Source of the DNA: CATQHP01 sp965205595
Lineage (GTDB): Bacteria; Acidobacteriota; Terriglobia; Bryobacterales; UBA6623
Assembly (NCBI GenBank): GCA_965205595.1
Contig: CBDBHI010000037.1
Location: forward strand, 1 to 64,000
Reading direction: 5' to 3'
Length of the DNA stretch: 64,000 nucleotides
Shown here in pieces: positions 26,367-33,894 of the stretch. The notes beneath the pieces were generated by a model. The model worked only from the letters and a program-made list of their open reading frames with translations. It was not told the DNA's origin and did no database searches. Each line of letters starts with the position of its first letter. Positions within the stretch are counted from its first letter, which is position 1. Made by a program: the position numbers and the translations under genes.

Positions 26367-27287
26367 CTAATCCTTCTTGATCCTCCGTTTGCCATCCAGG
26401 TCACGCTGCTCGTTGATTACATCGAATTTGAAATCCGTGGCCCAATCCTTGTAGTCGGGGTTCTCAAGATAGGGTTCAGCCCATTTCTGCGCCATGTCGA
26501 ACATCAGAATCCGCACCTTCGGCTCGTTAAGGCCCTCACGAGAGAATATTATCGAGGTGTCAAGAATGTGACGGGCAAGAGCGACTTCAAAGTCGCTATG
26601 CGATACCGATGCGCCGCCGCTTGCCATACTCGAACGCAGTTTCTCCAAATCGTCGCCGGTTCCAGCAAGCGAACCGGCCGCTAACAAGATCGCGCGTGTG
26701 AGCGTTTTCGACTCCAGCGTCGCGCTTTCCGAAATTGCGCCCTCAGTGCGTGGCGGGCGCCCAGACTGCACCGTAGAAAGTATCGGGGACTCCGCGGTAG
26801 ACCCGTCGGGCAACGGAAAATCGAGCACTATGGAATCTTTCCCGTCAATCGCCTTCTTGATCGCCCCGGCGCCCTCGACAAAATCGATCGCACTCTGGCG
26901 GGACTGGCGTCGATACTCGTTGATCGGACCCTGGAAATCGGCAACTTGCTTCTGGTTGCGGTTCTGACCTTCGACATAGGCATCCGCTAGTGTGTCGTAA
27001 CCGGTTGTCAGGCCGACGAGAAGAGCGGCTCTCCACAACGTAGCCTTAGCTGCGAGTTCACCGTCACTCTTGGCGACTGCCTCGATTTGCTCGTCCGCCT
27101 TGCCATAGTCACCAATGGCTAGATTGTCGACCGCGGCGGCCCAATTCCACTCGGGTGAGCCCGGCTGCGGTCCAGACTCGCCTCCTGAGCAAGCCACGAG
27201 CGCGAGGCATATGGCCGCGGCGGTAAGCAGTCGCAAACACTGCGCGGGCGCATAGCCGCGATTGATCAAATGCTTCAGATTCTTCAT
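26367..27287 (-). CDS. Hypothetical lipoprotein
   Basis: 306 residues from the ATG at 27287, which has a strong Shine-Dalgarno (GAAGGAGCG, complement of 27292-27300). The leader ends in ICLALVACSGGES, a clear lipobox (LVAC). The mature part is helical and polar, with WAAAVDNLAIGDYGKADEQIEAV near residue 50, resembling tetratricopeptide-like helices, then YVEGQNRNQKQVADFQGPI. No enzyme motif is recognised. It is probably anchored in the envelope. It is divergent from mobA. Function unknown. Confidence 0.7.
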   Translation of the reverse strand: MKNLKHLINRGYAPAQCLRLLTAAAICLALVACSGGESGPQPGSPEWNWAAAVDNLAIGDYGKADEQIEAVAKSDGELAAKATLWRAALLVGLTTGYDTLADAYVEGQNRNQKQVADFQGPINEYRRQSRQSAIDFVEGAGAIKKAIDGKDSIVLDFPLPDGSTAESPILSTVQSGRPPRTEGAISESATLESKTLTRAILLAAGSLAGTGDDLEKLRSSMASGGASVSHSDFEVALARHILDTSIIFSREGLNEPKVRILMFDMAQKWAEPYLENPDYKDWATDFKFDVINEQRDLDGKRRIKKD

Positions 27288-27362
27288 AAAACGCTCCTTC
27301 CCGGGCACAGTGTCGCAACATTCGCTCAGCGCCGCAACACTTCTTGCGGTATTTTTTGAATA

Positions 27363-27977
27363 GTGGACGTGGCCAGCGACGCAATCGAGTACCCAACTTC
27401 ACTCGTGAGCGGGTTTGTCCTGGTAGGTGGCCGTAGCTCGAGATTCGGTCACGACAAGGCGCTCTATTCAGTCGAGGGCCGGCCGATGGCAATGCGCGTA
27501 GCCGACACCGTTTTGCAGGTCGTCGAGTCGGTAACGCTAATCGGTAAACCGGCAAAGTACCGGCAACTCGGCCTACCTGTCATCGCCGACAACCTCGAGG
27601 CCATCGGGCCACTGGGCGGAATCTTGACGGCGCTCGAGGACTCCGACGCGCAGTGGAATCTCATCGTCGCCTGTGATCTTCTCCATCTAAACCGAGACGT
27701 GCTCGAACGGCTGATAGATTATGCGATCAAAGCTAGAGCGGACGTAGTCTGGCCGGTCACTCCGGATGGACGGACTCAGCCGCTGTGTGCCGTTTACTCG
27801 AAGACTGCGTTGGCTCACTTGAAGCCACAAGTCGAGCGTGGCGTCCGTAAGGTCACCGACGGTTTTGCCGGATGTCTGATCGAGGAACTCCAATTCGAAG
27901 ATCAAGCTCCGTTCTCTAACTTCAATTATTTGAGTGACATTTCGTCGCCTCTTAAAGACCCCGGTAACGTCGCTTGA
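27363..27977 (+). CDS. mobA: Molybdenum cofactor guanylyltransferase MobA-like protein
   Basis: 204 residues from a GTG at 27363. The nucleotidyltransferase signature is GFVLVGGRSSRFGHDKALYSVEGRP near residues 17-40, then VIADNLEAIGPLGGILTAL, and the metal-binding VACDLLHL, where the usual Asp-Met/Pro is Asp-Leu. MobA attaches GMP to molybdopterin. No other molybdenum genes are near, so relatives acting on other sugar-nucleotide-like substrates remain possible. Confidence 0.8.
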   Translation: MDVASDAIEYPTSLVSGFVLVGGRSSRFGHDKALYSVEGRPMAMRVADTVLQVVESVTLIGKPAKYRQLGLPVIADNLEAIGPLGGILTALEDSDAQWNLIVACDLLHLNRDVLERLIDYAIKARADVVWPVTPDGRTQPLCAVYSKTALAHLKPQVERGVRKVTDGFAGCLIEELQFEDQAPFSNFNYLSDISSPLKDPGNVA

Positions 27978-28050
27978 TCAGCTTGCGGGCCAAATCACGG
28001 TTCGTAGGCGAATCATCGAGCACCATCACCCGCCGATACTCGACCTGGGC
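27952..28050 (-). pseudogene. C-terminal remnant of a TPR-type protein
   Basis: Thirty-two codons and a TAA stop (27952-27954) on the minus strand read AQVEYRRVMVLDDSPTNRDL followed by ARKLIKRR. This looks like the tail of a tetratricopeptide protein. Upstream the frame is interrupted by a stop, and no start is present. It overlaps the mobA 3' end by 26 bp. Weak evidence; it may be chance. Confidence 0.3.
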
Positions 28051-28098
28051 CTATAGGCGACGCCCTAGCCCGCTGTATCGCGGTCTTTGAGCAACAGA

Positions 28099-29241
28099 CT
28101 AGCCTTCTAAAACCGCCGCCAGCGCCTCGATGTCAGCATCGGAGTTAAAAAAGTGCGGAGACACCCGTAGCCGCCCCTTGCGTGCGGCCACGGCTATTTT
28201 TGCGCGCTCAAGCGTCTCGGAAAGCTGCGAAACATCTCGTCCTGGAAACTCCGCCGTCACGATTTGAGACCGATACGCCTCGCTGCCGGTAGCCGACAAA
28301 GTCCCACCGCAGTGTTCTAAAACCACTCGACATTTCGCGGCTAAGTCAAGAACACGCAGTTCCACAACCTCTGGTGTAAGTTCATTCAAAAGATCGAGGA
28401 CTGCCTCCATCGCATACAATCCACTAAAGTTTTGAATGCCACCCTCATAACGACTCGCCTCCACGGGTAGATTAGGACGCCCGTGATGGAGTTGATCGAC
28501 ATTGCGCCAATCGCGATGGCTTCGCCAACTTACGACGCTAGGAGCAAGCCATTCGCGCGTCTCGGGCGAAACGTACACGAACCCCGCACCCGTGGGCGAA
28601 CACATCCACTTGTAGCCGTGAACGATAAGGTAGTCGAGCGGGGTTGCGGACATGTCGTGCCGCAGAGCTCCCGCGCTCTGCGTAGCGTCAACGCAGGTGA
28701 TGACGCCGCGGCGCTTAAGCTCCGGCGCCAGGATCTCAAGCGGTATCCGTAGGCCGCTCGAGTAGCTGACCGCGCTCAGAATCACCAGCCGGGTGCGCGG
28801 CGAGAGAGAATCTAATAGCATCTGCGGGTCGAAGGTGTCGCTTTCGATCGAAAGTTCGTTGAGGACAACCCCGCGATCGCGAAGCAACGCCGGCGCGTAG
28901 AGGTTGTTGGGAAACTCGTTCGCCATAGCAACGACTTCGTCACCGCTTCGCCAAGTGATGCCCTGCAGAAGCCACGAGAGCCCGGCGCCCGCGTTCGGGC
29001 AGAATCCAATGTCCGGGGCGTCCGCCCCAATCAGCCGGGCAATTTTTGCTCGGATCACATCGAGGTGGTCAAACCATTCCAAAAAGTCCCGAGACGCCGT
29101 TTCGTCACGCTGCTCGAAGTGCTTGAGCGCGGCGGCCACCGCCGTTGTCGGGATCGGGCCGAATGTCGCCGTATTGAGGTACGTCCACCGGCGAAGTACC
29201 GGGAACAAGTCCCTAACAGCGCGCCAGTCAACTTCAGCCAT
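28099..29241 (-). CDS. Class V aminotransferase-fold PLP enzyme
   Basis: 380 residues from the ATG at 29241 (MAEVDWRAVRDLFPVL), after which homology starts. The fold is that of cysteine-desulfurase/isopenicillin-N-epimerase-like proteins: YLNTATFGPIP, CPNAGAGLSWLLQGI, ANEFPNNLYA, then the PLP aspartate in VITCVDATQSAGALRHD and the Schiff-base lysine in IVHGYKWMCSPTGAGF. SRYEGGIQNFSGLYAM follows. The reaction cannot be assigned. Its 5' end is 11 bp from a palindromic element, which thus occupies the divergent promoter region shared with the TRAP gene. Confidence 0.85.
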   Translation of the reverse strand: MAEVDWRAVRDLFPVLRRWTYLNTATFGPIPTTAVAAALKHFEQRDETASRDFLEWFDHLDVIRAKIARLIGADAPDIGFCPNAGAGLSWLLQGITWRSGDEVVAMANEFPNNLYAPALLRDRGVVLNELSIESDTFDPQMLLDSLSPRTRLVILSAVSYSSGLRIPLEILAPELKRRGVITCVDATQSAGALRHDMSATPLDYLIVHGYKWMCSPTGAGFVYVSPETREWLAPSVVSWRSHRDWRNVDQLHHGRPNLPVEASRYEGGIQNFSGLYAMEAVLDLLNELTPEVVELRVLDLAAKCRVVLEHCGGTLSATGSEAYRSQIVTAEFPGRDVSQLSETLERAKIAVAARKGRLRVSPHFFNSDADIEALAAVLEG

Positions 29242-29251
29242 AGCAGACAGC

Positions 29252-29435
29252 TTAACCCGCATTTCTCACCACCTGACGGCGAAAGTGCGTGAGAGATGCG
29301 CCAATACGAGGCGGGCGACGGTCGGCGCGCGGAGGCGTACTTGACGGTCCGTCGAGCACTCGCGATCGAGCGCAACGAAGTAGTGGCGCACCTATCGCGT
29401 GCATTCGCCGTCAGGTGGTGAGAAATGCGGGCTAG
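29252..29435. mobile_element. Palindromic element A, full copy 2
   Basis: A 28-bp perfect inverted repeat joins 29256-29283 (CCCGCATTTCTCACCACCTG onward) to 29404-29431. The core shares AATACGAGGCGGGCGAC, GGAGGCGTACTTG and GAGCGCAACGAAGTA with the other copies. It fills the space between divergent genes, and an ATG in its right arm (29425) is in frame with the TRAP gene. Confidence 0.8.
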
Positions 29436-29493
29436 ACTTGTGTTCAAGCTTGCCAAGCCGTCCAAGGCCGCGCGGTACGATACGGGCTTCGAG

Positions 29494-31305
29494 ATGGAAG
29501 CAGCCCGCTCCAGCTATTCCCCAAAGCCCTGGCACGTAATCGAAAACTCAATCGCGATCACCGCCCTCGCGCTGATGACCCTGCTGCCACTCGTCGAAAT
29601 TGTCGGCCGGCGGCTGGGATTTGGAAACATTGTTCCCGGGTCAATCGTTCTTGTTCAACATCTGACGCTGCTCATCGCGATCGTGGGCGGAACGCTCGCT
29701 GCCCGCCACGGTCGCCTACTAGCGCTTTCGACCGCCACATTTCTGCCCGATCGCTTGAAGACGCCCGTCCAGGTCGCGACCGCGACGCTTGGTGTGGCCG
29801 TTTGTACCTGCCTGGTGTACGCTTCATGGACCTTTGCCCAAGTCGAGCGCGAAGCCGCGGACGTAATCGCACTTGGAATTCCCGTGTGGTTTGTTGTAGC
29901 CGCGATGGTGCCGGGATTTGCGGCAGTCGGAGTCCGCATGGCCTGGGCCTCAAGCGCATCGTGGGCCGGCCGCGTAATCGCGCTAGGCGGCTCGTCGATC
30001 GCCGTCGCCTTCGGCTTTTGGGAGCCGCTCGGAGACTTGCCAATCCTCTGGCCGGCGATTGGCGTACTCCTTATCGGCGCGCTGCTGGGACTACCAATTT
30101 TCGCGGTGATCGGCGGTCTCGCGTCAATACTTTTTTGGTACGACTTCACGCCCGTCACCGCCGTGCCGTTGGCGGCCTACCAGCTCTCGGCGCAACCTCT
30201 TTTGCCGGCTATTCCGCTCTTCACTTTGGGCGGATACATTTTGTCCGAGGGTGGCGCAAGCCGCAGGCTAGTGCGCGTGTTCACCGCACTTGTCGGCTGG
30301 ATGCCGGGCGGCCTAGCGATCGCGACCACACTGGTGTTTGCGTTCTTCACTTCGTTCACCGGGGCTTCCGGCGTAACTATCCTCACGCTAGGCGGATTAC
30401 TGCTTCCGGTACTCGTGAAATCGAAGTACCCCGAGCAATTTTCGATTGGCCTGATGACCGCCTCGGGTTCAATCGGTCTGCTCTTCCCCCCCAGTCTGCC
30501 GGTGATTCTCTACGCGGTTTATTCCCGCACGCCGATCAATGAGATGTTTTTGGGGGGCCTGATTCCAGGGATCTTACTTGTCGGACTAGTCGCCCTATGG
30601 GGCGTTCGACAGGGACGCATCGCGGAACGAAATCGACCGCCGTTTCGGTTGCGTGAAGCTCTCGCCGCATTGAACGCGGCCAAGTGGGAGGTTGCGTTAC
30701 CGCTGCTCGTAATTGCCGGAATTTTTGGCGGCTTCGTGACGCTAGTCGAAGCCGCCGCCGTCACCGTGCTCTACGCCTTCATCGTCGAGTGCTTCGTTTA
30801 CCGCGATCTCTCGATTCGCACTCAATTGCCGTCGACCGTGGTCGAGTGCTCCACGCTCGTCGGCGGCGTTCTGATCATCCTCGGCGTCGCGCTAGGCTTC
30901 ACAAATTTTCTAATCGACGCGCAAGTGCCCGACCTCGCCGTGGACTGGGTTCAGTCGCACATCGAATCGAAGTACGTCTTCCTACTGGCGCTCAACATCT
31001 TGCTGCTCGTGGTCGGCTGCATGATGGACATTTTCTCGGCGATTCTGGTGGTGGTCCCACTCATCACGCCGATGGGAGCGGCGTTCGGAATTGACCCAGT
31101 CCATCTAGGAATCATTTTTCTGGCGAATCTCGAACTGGGCTATCTCACACCGCCGATTGGGATGAACCTGTTTCTCTCCTCCTACCGATTCGATCAGCCG
31201 CTGACCCGCGTTTACCGCTCGGCGCTGCCCTTCCTACTCATTCTGGTCATCGGCGTTTTGCTCATCACCTACGTTCCATGGTTGACGCTGGCGCTGGTTC
31301 GGTAG
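29494..31305 (+). CDS. TRAP transporter permease, fused DctQ-DctM
   Basis: 603 residues from the ATG at 29494; an upstream in-frame ATG at 29425 lies inside the palindromic element and is less likely. The first ~170 residues form a small-permease (DctQ-like) domain with four membrane segments. The rest is the large permease (DctM), with GGYILSEGGASRRLVRVFTALVG-like block, FTGASGVTILTLGGLLLP, LLFPPSLPVILYAVYS, GCMMDIFSAILVVVPL and LELGYLTPPIGMNLF. It drives sodium- or proton-coupled uptake of organic acids with a periplasmic binding protein. No DctP-type binding protein gene is in this window, which is odd. Confidence 0.9.
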   Translation: MEAARSSYSPKPWHVIENSIAITALALMTLLPLVEIVGRRLGFGNIVPGSIVLVQHLTLLIAIVGGTLAARHGRLLALSTATFLPDRLKTPVQVATATLGVAVCTCLVYASWTFAQVEREAADVIALGIPVWFVVAAMVPGFAAVGVRMAWASSASWAGRVIALGGSSIAVAFGFWEPLGDLPILWPAIGVLLIGALLGLPIFAVIGGLASILFWYDFTPVTAVPLAAYQLSAQPLLPAIPLFTLGGYILSEGGASRRLVRVFTALVGWMPGGLAIATTLVFAFFTSFTGASGVTILTLGGLLLPVLVKSKYPEQFSIGLMTASGSIGLLFPPSLPVILYAVYSRTPINEMFLGGLIPGILLVGLVALWGVRQGRIAERNRPPFRLREALAALNAAKWEVALPLLVIAGIFGGFVTLVEAAAVTVLYAFIVECFVYRDLSIRTQLPSTVVECSTLVGGVLIILGVALGFTNFLIDAQVPDLAVDWVQSHIESKYVFLLALNILLLVVGCMMDIFSAILVVVPLITPMGAAFGIDPVHLGIIFLANLELGYLTPPIGMNLFLSSYRFDQPLTRVYRSALPFLLILVIGVLLITYVPWLTLALVR

Positions 31306-31306
31306 T

Positions 31307-31828
31307 TTACGGCTGCGCGTTCTCCGGCGGCGCCCCACCCTCGGGTTTGAGATACCGATAAAATCCCAAATCTTCACCCGTCATACGCTTCGTCGCCCAG
31401 ATGATCTGGCCAACATGACCGGCGAAGTGCTGCGTCACATGGTAAATCGATTGCAGAATCGTCAACTCGTAAATCTGGATCTTGCGAGTTTCGAGTAGCG
31501 TCGCCGGGGCCAGGCCGGCGAGAACTCGATCGACTCCTCCCATGGTGGCGGCAAGCGTCGAGCGCAATTCCTCCGCCGAAATCGCTTCGCGGCGACTGAA
31601 TTCAGAGTCGCGGTCGCGGTCGTCGGGCTCGCCGCCAATCCCGGCGATAATCCACTGCCGTGCATTGCCGGCCAAATGAATCACCAGGTTGCCGACGGAA
31701 TTCTCGATTTCGTTCGAACGGCTCCAGATCTGCTCGTCGCTCAGCTTGGCCAGGCAGGCTTCAATCTTGATTCGCCCCTGCTCGAGTTCGTAACGCGATA
31801 CGCGAATGAATTCCTCGGGAACCGTCAT
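31307..31828 (-). CDS. DinB/DUF1572 family protein
   Basis: 173 residues. A four-helix DinB-like fold is suggested by IKIEACLAKLSDEQIWSRS, then NLVIHLAGNARQWIIAG with a metal-type His, and IYHVTQHFAGHVGQIIWATK with two more His at the spacing seen in metal-binding DinB proteins. Members act in thiol or stress-related chemistry, mostly uncharacterised. It ends one base from the convergent TRAP stop. The NIPSNAP gene upstream on the same strand is 29 bp away, so co-transcription is likely. Confidence 0.8.
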   Translation of the reverse strand: MTVPEEFIRVSRYELEQGRIKIEACLAKLSDEQIWSRSNEIENSVGNLVIHLAGNARQWIIAGIGGEPDDRDRDSEFSRREAISAEELRSTLAATMGGVDRVLAGLAPATLLETRKIQIYELTILQSIYHVTQHFAGHVGQIIWATKRMTGEDLGFYRYLKPEGGAPPENAQP

Positions 31829-31857
31829 CTTGATCCAGGCCGCACCGCACTCGACGC

Positions 31858-32280
31858 CTACTGGATCGGCGAAAACTCAGTCGCGGACAAAAACTGGCTG
31901 ACGACTTCCGTCACCAGGCGGCCATTCTTGCGCGAGTCCGCGGCAGCTTTCTTCCAGTCAGAATCCTCACGGAATCCAGCCCAAGATTTCTCCGCGGCTT
32001 CGCGGCTGTCGTGCGCCAGGATGTAGACCAGCGTATTGTCTTTACCCTCGTCAGTCGGCGTCCAATAGCCAACCAACTTCATGCCGTGTTTCACGAAAAT
32101 ATAGTTGGTGTGGTCGCGGAAACGCGCCAGCAATTCGGGCAGCTTCCCCTCGGGTGTTGTGTAAGTGCGCAGCTCGAATACGCGGCCATCTTCGTCGTGA
32201 CCCTCGTGTTCGGCGCTCATCATCGGAGCTACGCTCAGCAGCAGGAGTACTGACAACAGGGCCATTGTGAATCTTTTCAT
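31858..32280 (-). CDS. Exported NIPSNAP-family protein
   Basis: 140 residues from the ATG at 32280, preceded by GAGGAAAG. A signal peptide (MKRFTMALLSVLLLLSVAPM followed by MSA) leads into a single ferredoxin-like NIPSNAP domain: VFELRTYTTPEGKLPELLAR, then YIFVKHGMKLVGYWTP and DNTLVYILAHDSREAAEKSW. Role unknown; exported NIPSNAP proteins are common in Acidobacteria. It lies between an MDR reductase and a DinB protein on the same strand. Confidence 0.85.
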   Translation of the reverse strand: MKRFTMALLSVLLLLSVAPMMSAEHEGHDEDGRVFELRTYTTPEGKLPELLARFRDHTNYIFVKHGMKLVGYWTPTDEGKDNTLVYILAHDSREAAEKSWAGFREDSDWKKAAADSRKNGRLVTEVVSQFLSATEFSPIQ

Positions 32281-32308
32281 GAATCTTTCCTCTTTACTTG
32301 GTTTACGC

Positions 32309-33316
32309 TTACGCGTCCGACAGCTTGACGAGCTGCTTCCCAATATTACCGCCGTTCAACATGCTAATAAACGCCGCCGGGGCATTTTCGATACCCGAGG
32401 CGACGGTCTCTTGGTACTTGATCTGACCCGAGCCCACCCAGCCCGCAAGCTCGGCGAGCGCCTCGCTGTGTTGGTCCGCAAAGTCGAATACCAAAAAGCC
32501 CTCCGCACGGATACGCTTCACGATAAAGTGCCAAAACAGGCGCGGACCCTCTGGCGCGTCGACAGCGTTGTACTGCGAAATTTGTCCACAAATCGCGACT
32601 CGGGATCTGACGTTTAGATGCGGGAAGACGGCGTCTGTAATCGGCCCGCCAACATTTTCGAAATACGCGTCGACGCCGTCGGGACAGGCCGTTTTCAGCG
32701 CTTCGTGGACGTTCTCGGTCTTGTAGTTAATCGTGGCGTCGAAGCCGGCAGCGTCGCGCAGCCAGGCACACTTTTCGTCAGTGCCGGCGATACCGACGGC
32801 GCGGCAGCCCTTGATTTTCGCGATCTGGCCCACGGCCGATCCGACGGCGCCGCCGGCTGCCGCCACGCAGACCGTCTCGCCCGGTTTGATCGTCGCGACT
32901 TGTAGCAGGCCGAAGTAGGCGGTCAGCCCCGGCATCCCAACGACGCCGACCCAGGTGGATAACGGCGCCATCGAGGGGTCGGCCTTGCGCAGTTCCGTCG
33001 CCGGCAGCGCCGCATATTCCTGCCATCCCAAGTTGCCGACCGCGTAGTCGCCAACGGCGAATTTGTCTGACTTCGATTCGATCACTTTACCGACCGCGCC
33101 GCCGACGATCACGCCGCCGATTTCGACCGAGGCCGCGTAAGATTTGCGCTCGCTAATGCGCCCGCGCATGTAGGGATCGACCGAGAGATACGACACCTGG
33201 ATGACGCACTCGCCGTCACCTGCGGATGGGATCGGCGACTCTTCGAGGCGGAAGTCCGACTCGGTAGGAAAGCCCACGGGGCGCGCCGCGAGAACGATTT
33301 TTCGGTTGATTGGCAT
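32309..33316 (-). CDS. NADP-dependent MDR oxidoreductase (prostaglandin reductase-like)
   Basis: 335 residues from the ATG at 33316 (MPINRKIVLAARPVGFP). This is the zinc-free medium-chain reductase group that reduces alkenal/one double bonds. Seen are VSYLSVDPYMRGR, the substrate-loop region VVGMPGLTAYFGLLQV, the Rossmann motif AAAGGAVGSAVGQIAKIKG, YFENVGGPITDAVF and FLVFDFADQH. It begins 28 bp upstream of the NIPSNAP gene and probably leads a three-gene transcript. Confidence 0.9.
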   Translation of the reverse strand: MPINRKIVLAARPVGFPTESDFRLEESPIPSAGDGECVIQVSYLSVDPYMRGRISERKSYAASVEIGGVIVGGAVGKVIESKSDKFAVGDYAVGNLGWQEYAALPATELRKADPSMAPLSTWVGVVGMPGLTAYFGLLQVATIKPGETVCVAAAGGAVGSAVGQIAKIKGCRAVGIAGTDEKCAWLRDAAGFDATINYKTENVHEALKTACPDGVDAYFENVGGPITDAVFPHLNVRSRVAICGQISQYNAVDAPEGPRLFWHFIVKRIRAEGFLVFDFADQHSEALAELAGWVGSGQIKYQETVASGIENAPAAFISMLNGGNIGKQLVKLSDA

Positions 33317-33402
33317 GAGCGAGAAGTTTAGCAAAACACAGGGTGAATCAATAGCAATGCACTCGGAGCGAGTCCGCAACCAAACTGAACATGCGATCCC
33401 AG

Positions 33403-33556
33403 TTTCGGAGGCACGCGCGTGAGCAAGTGCGGTGGCGAAGCATGTTCACCCGTGCCACGGTACTTGGTCCTGCTGAGAGGCCGTCAGCAGGACCAAGTGC
33501 ACGCGGACCGAACCGGACCTTCGCCAACGCACTCGCTCACGCTCTCGCCTCCGAAA
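33403..33556. repeat. Palindromic element D, full copy
   Basis: Outer ends TTTCGGAGGC (33403-33412) and GCCTCCGAAA (33547-33556) pair. The centre is a perfect 15-bp stem, ACTTGGTCCTGCTGA (33462-33476) with TCAGCAGGACCAAGT (33484-33498). Intermediate segments pair partly. A related half-copy is at 36674-36747. Confidence 0.7.
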
Positions 33557-33894
33557 GAGCGTGGAGCGGCTGAGAACGATAAGATGTTTGATATCAATGA
33601 ATTATCGTGATTCCTCCATATTGTGGGCACTTTTTTCATCTCGGGAATGCCCGGTTTTGCCCGGATGTGGCCGAATCTGGCACGATTTTCGCTAAGTTTC
33701 CGGCGGCGTACGCGGGAAAACGGCTTCGGTGTCCAGCTTGCTGCTGCCCTGTCGCTCGGCTCTTGGACCGTCATTTCGGCTCTTGTTCCTCAGTTCGAGT
33801 ATAAGGGTCAGGGGTACCGTTTTCGGGCGGGGCCGGTAGCTAAGTCGTTTGTTATGAGTGAAAAAAAGTTTTGTTTTGGCGTGACGGACGATTT
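33557..33894. other. Gene-poor stretch with a possible decayed zinc-ribbon reading frame
   Basis: No convincing gene. A plus-strand frame from a GTG at 33607 reads ARFCPDVAESGTIFAKFPAA followed by YAGKRLRCPAC. This resembles the CPxCG...AGKRxRCPxC zinc ribbons of many Planctomycete-like proteins, but the first CxxC is broken and the rest does not continue the pattern. It may be a fossil or chance. Confidence 0.2.

Noticed and set aside
33607..33804. A functional zinc-ribbon gene
   Set aside because: Only one CPxC-type knuckle is intact and no Shine-Dalgarno or conserved continuation is seen; kept only as a possible fossil.
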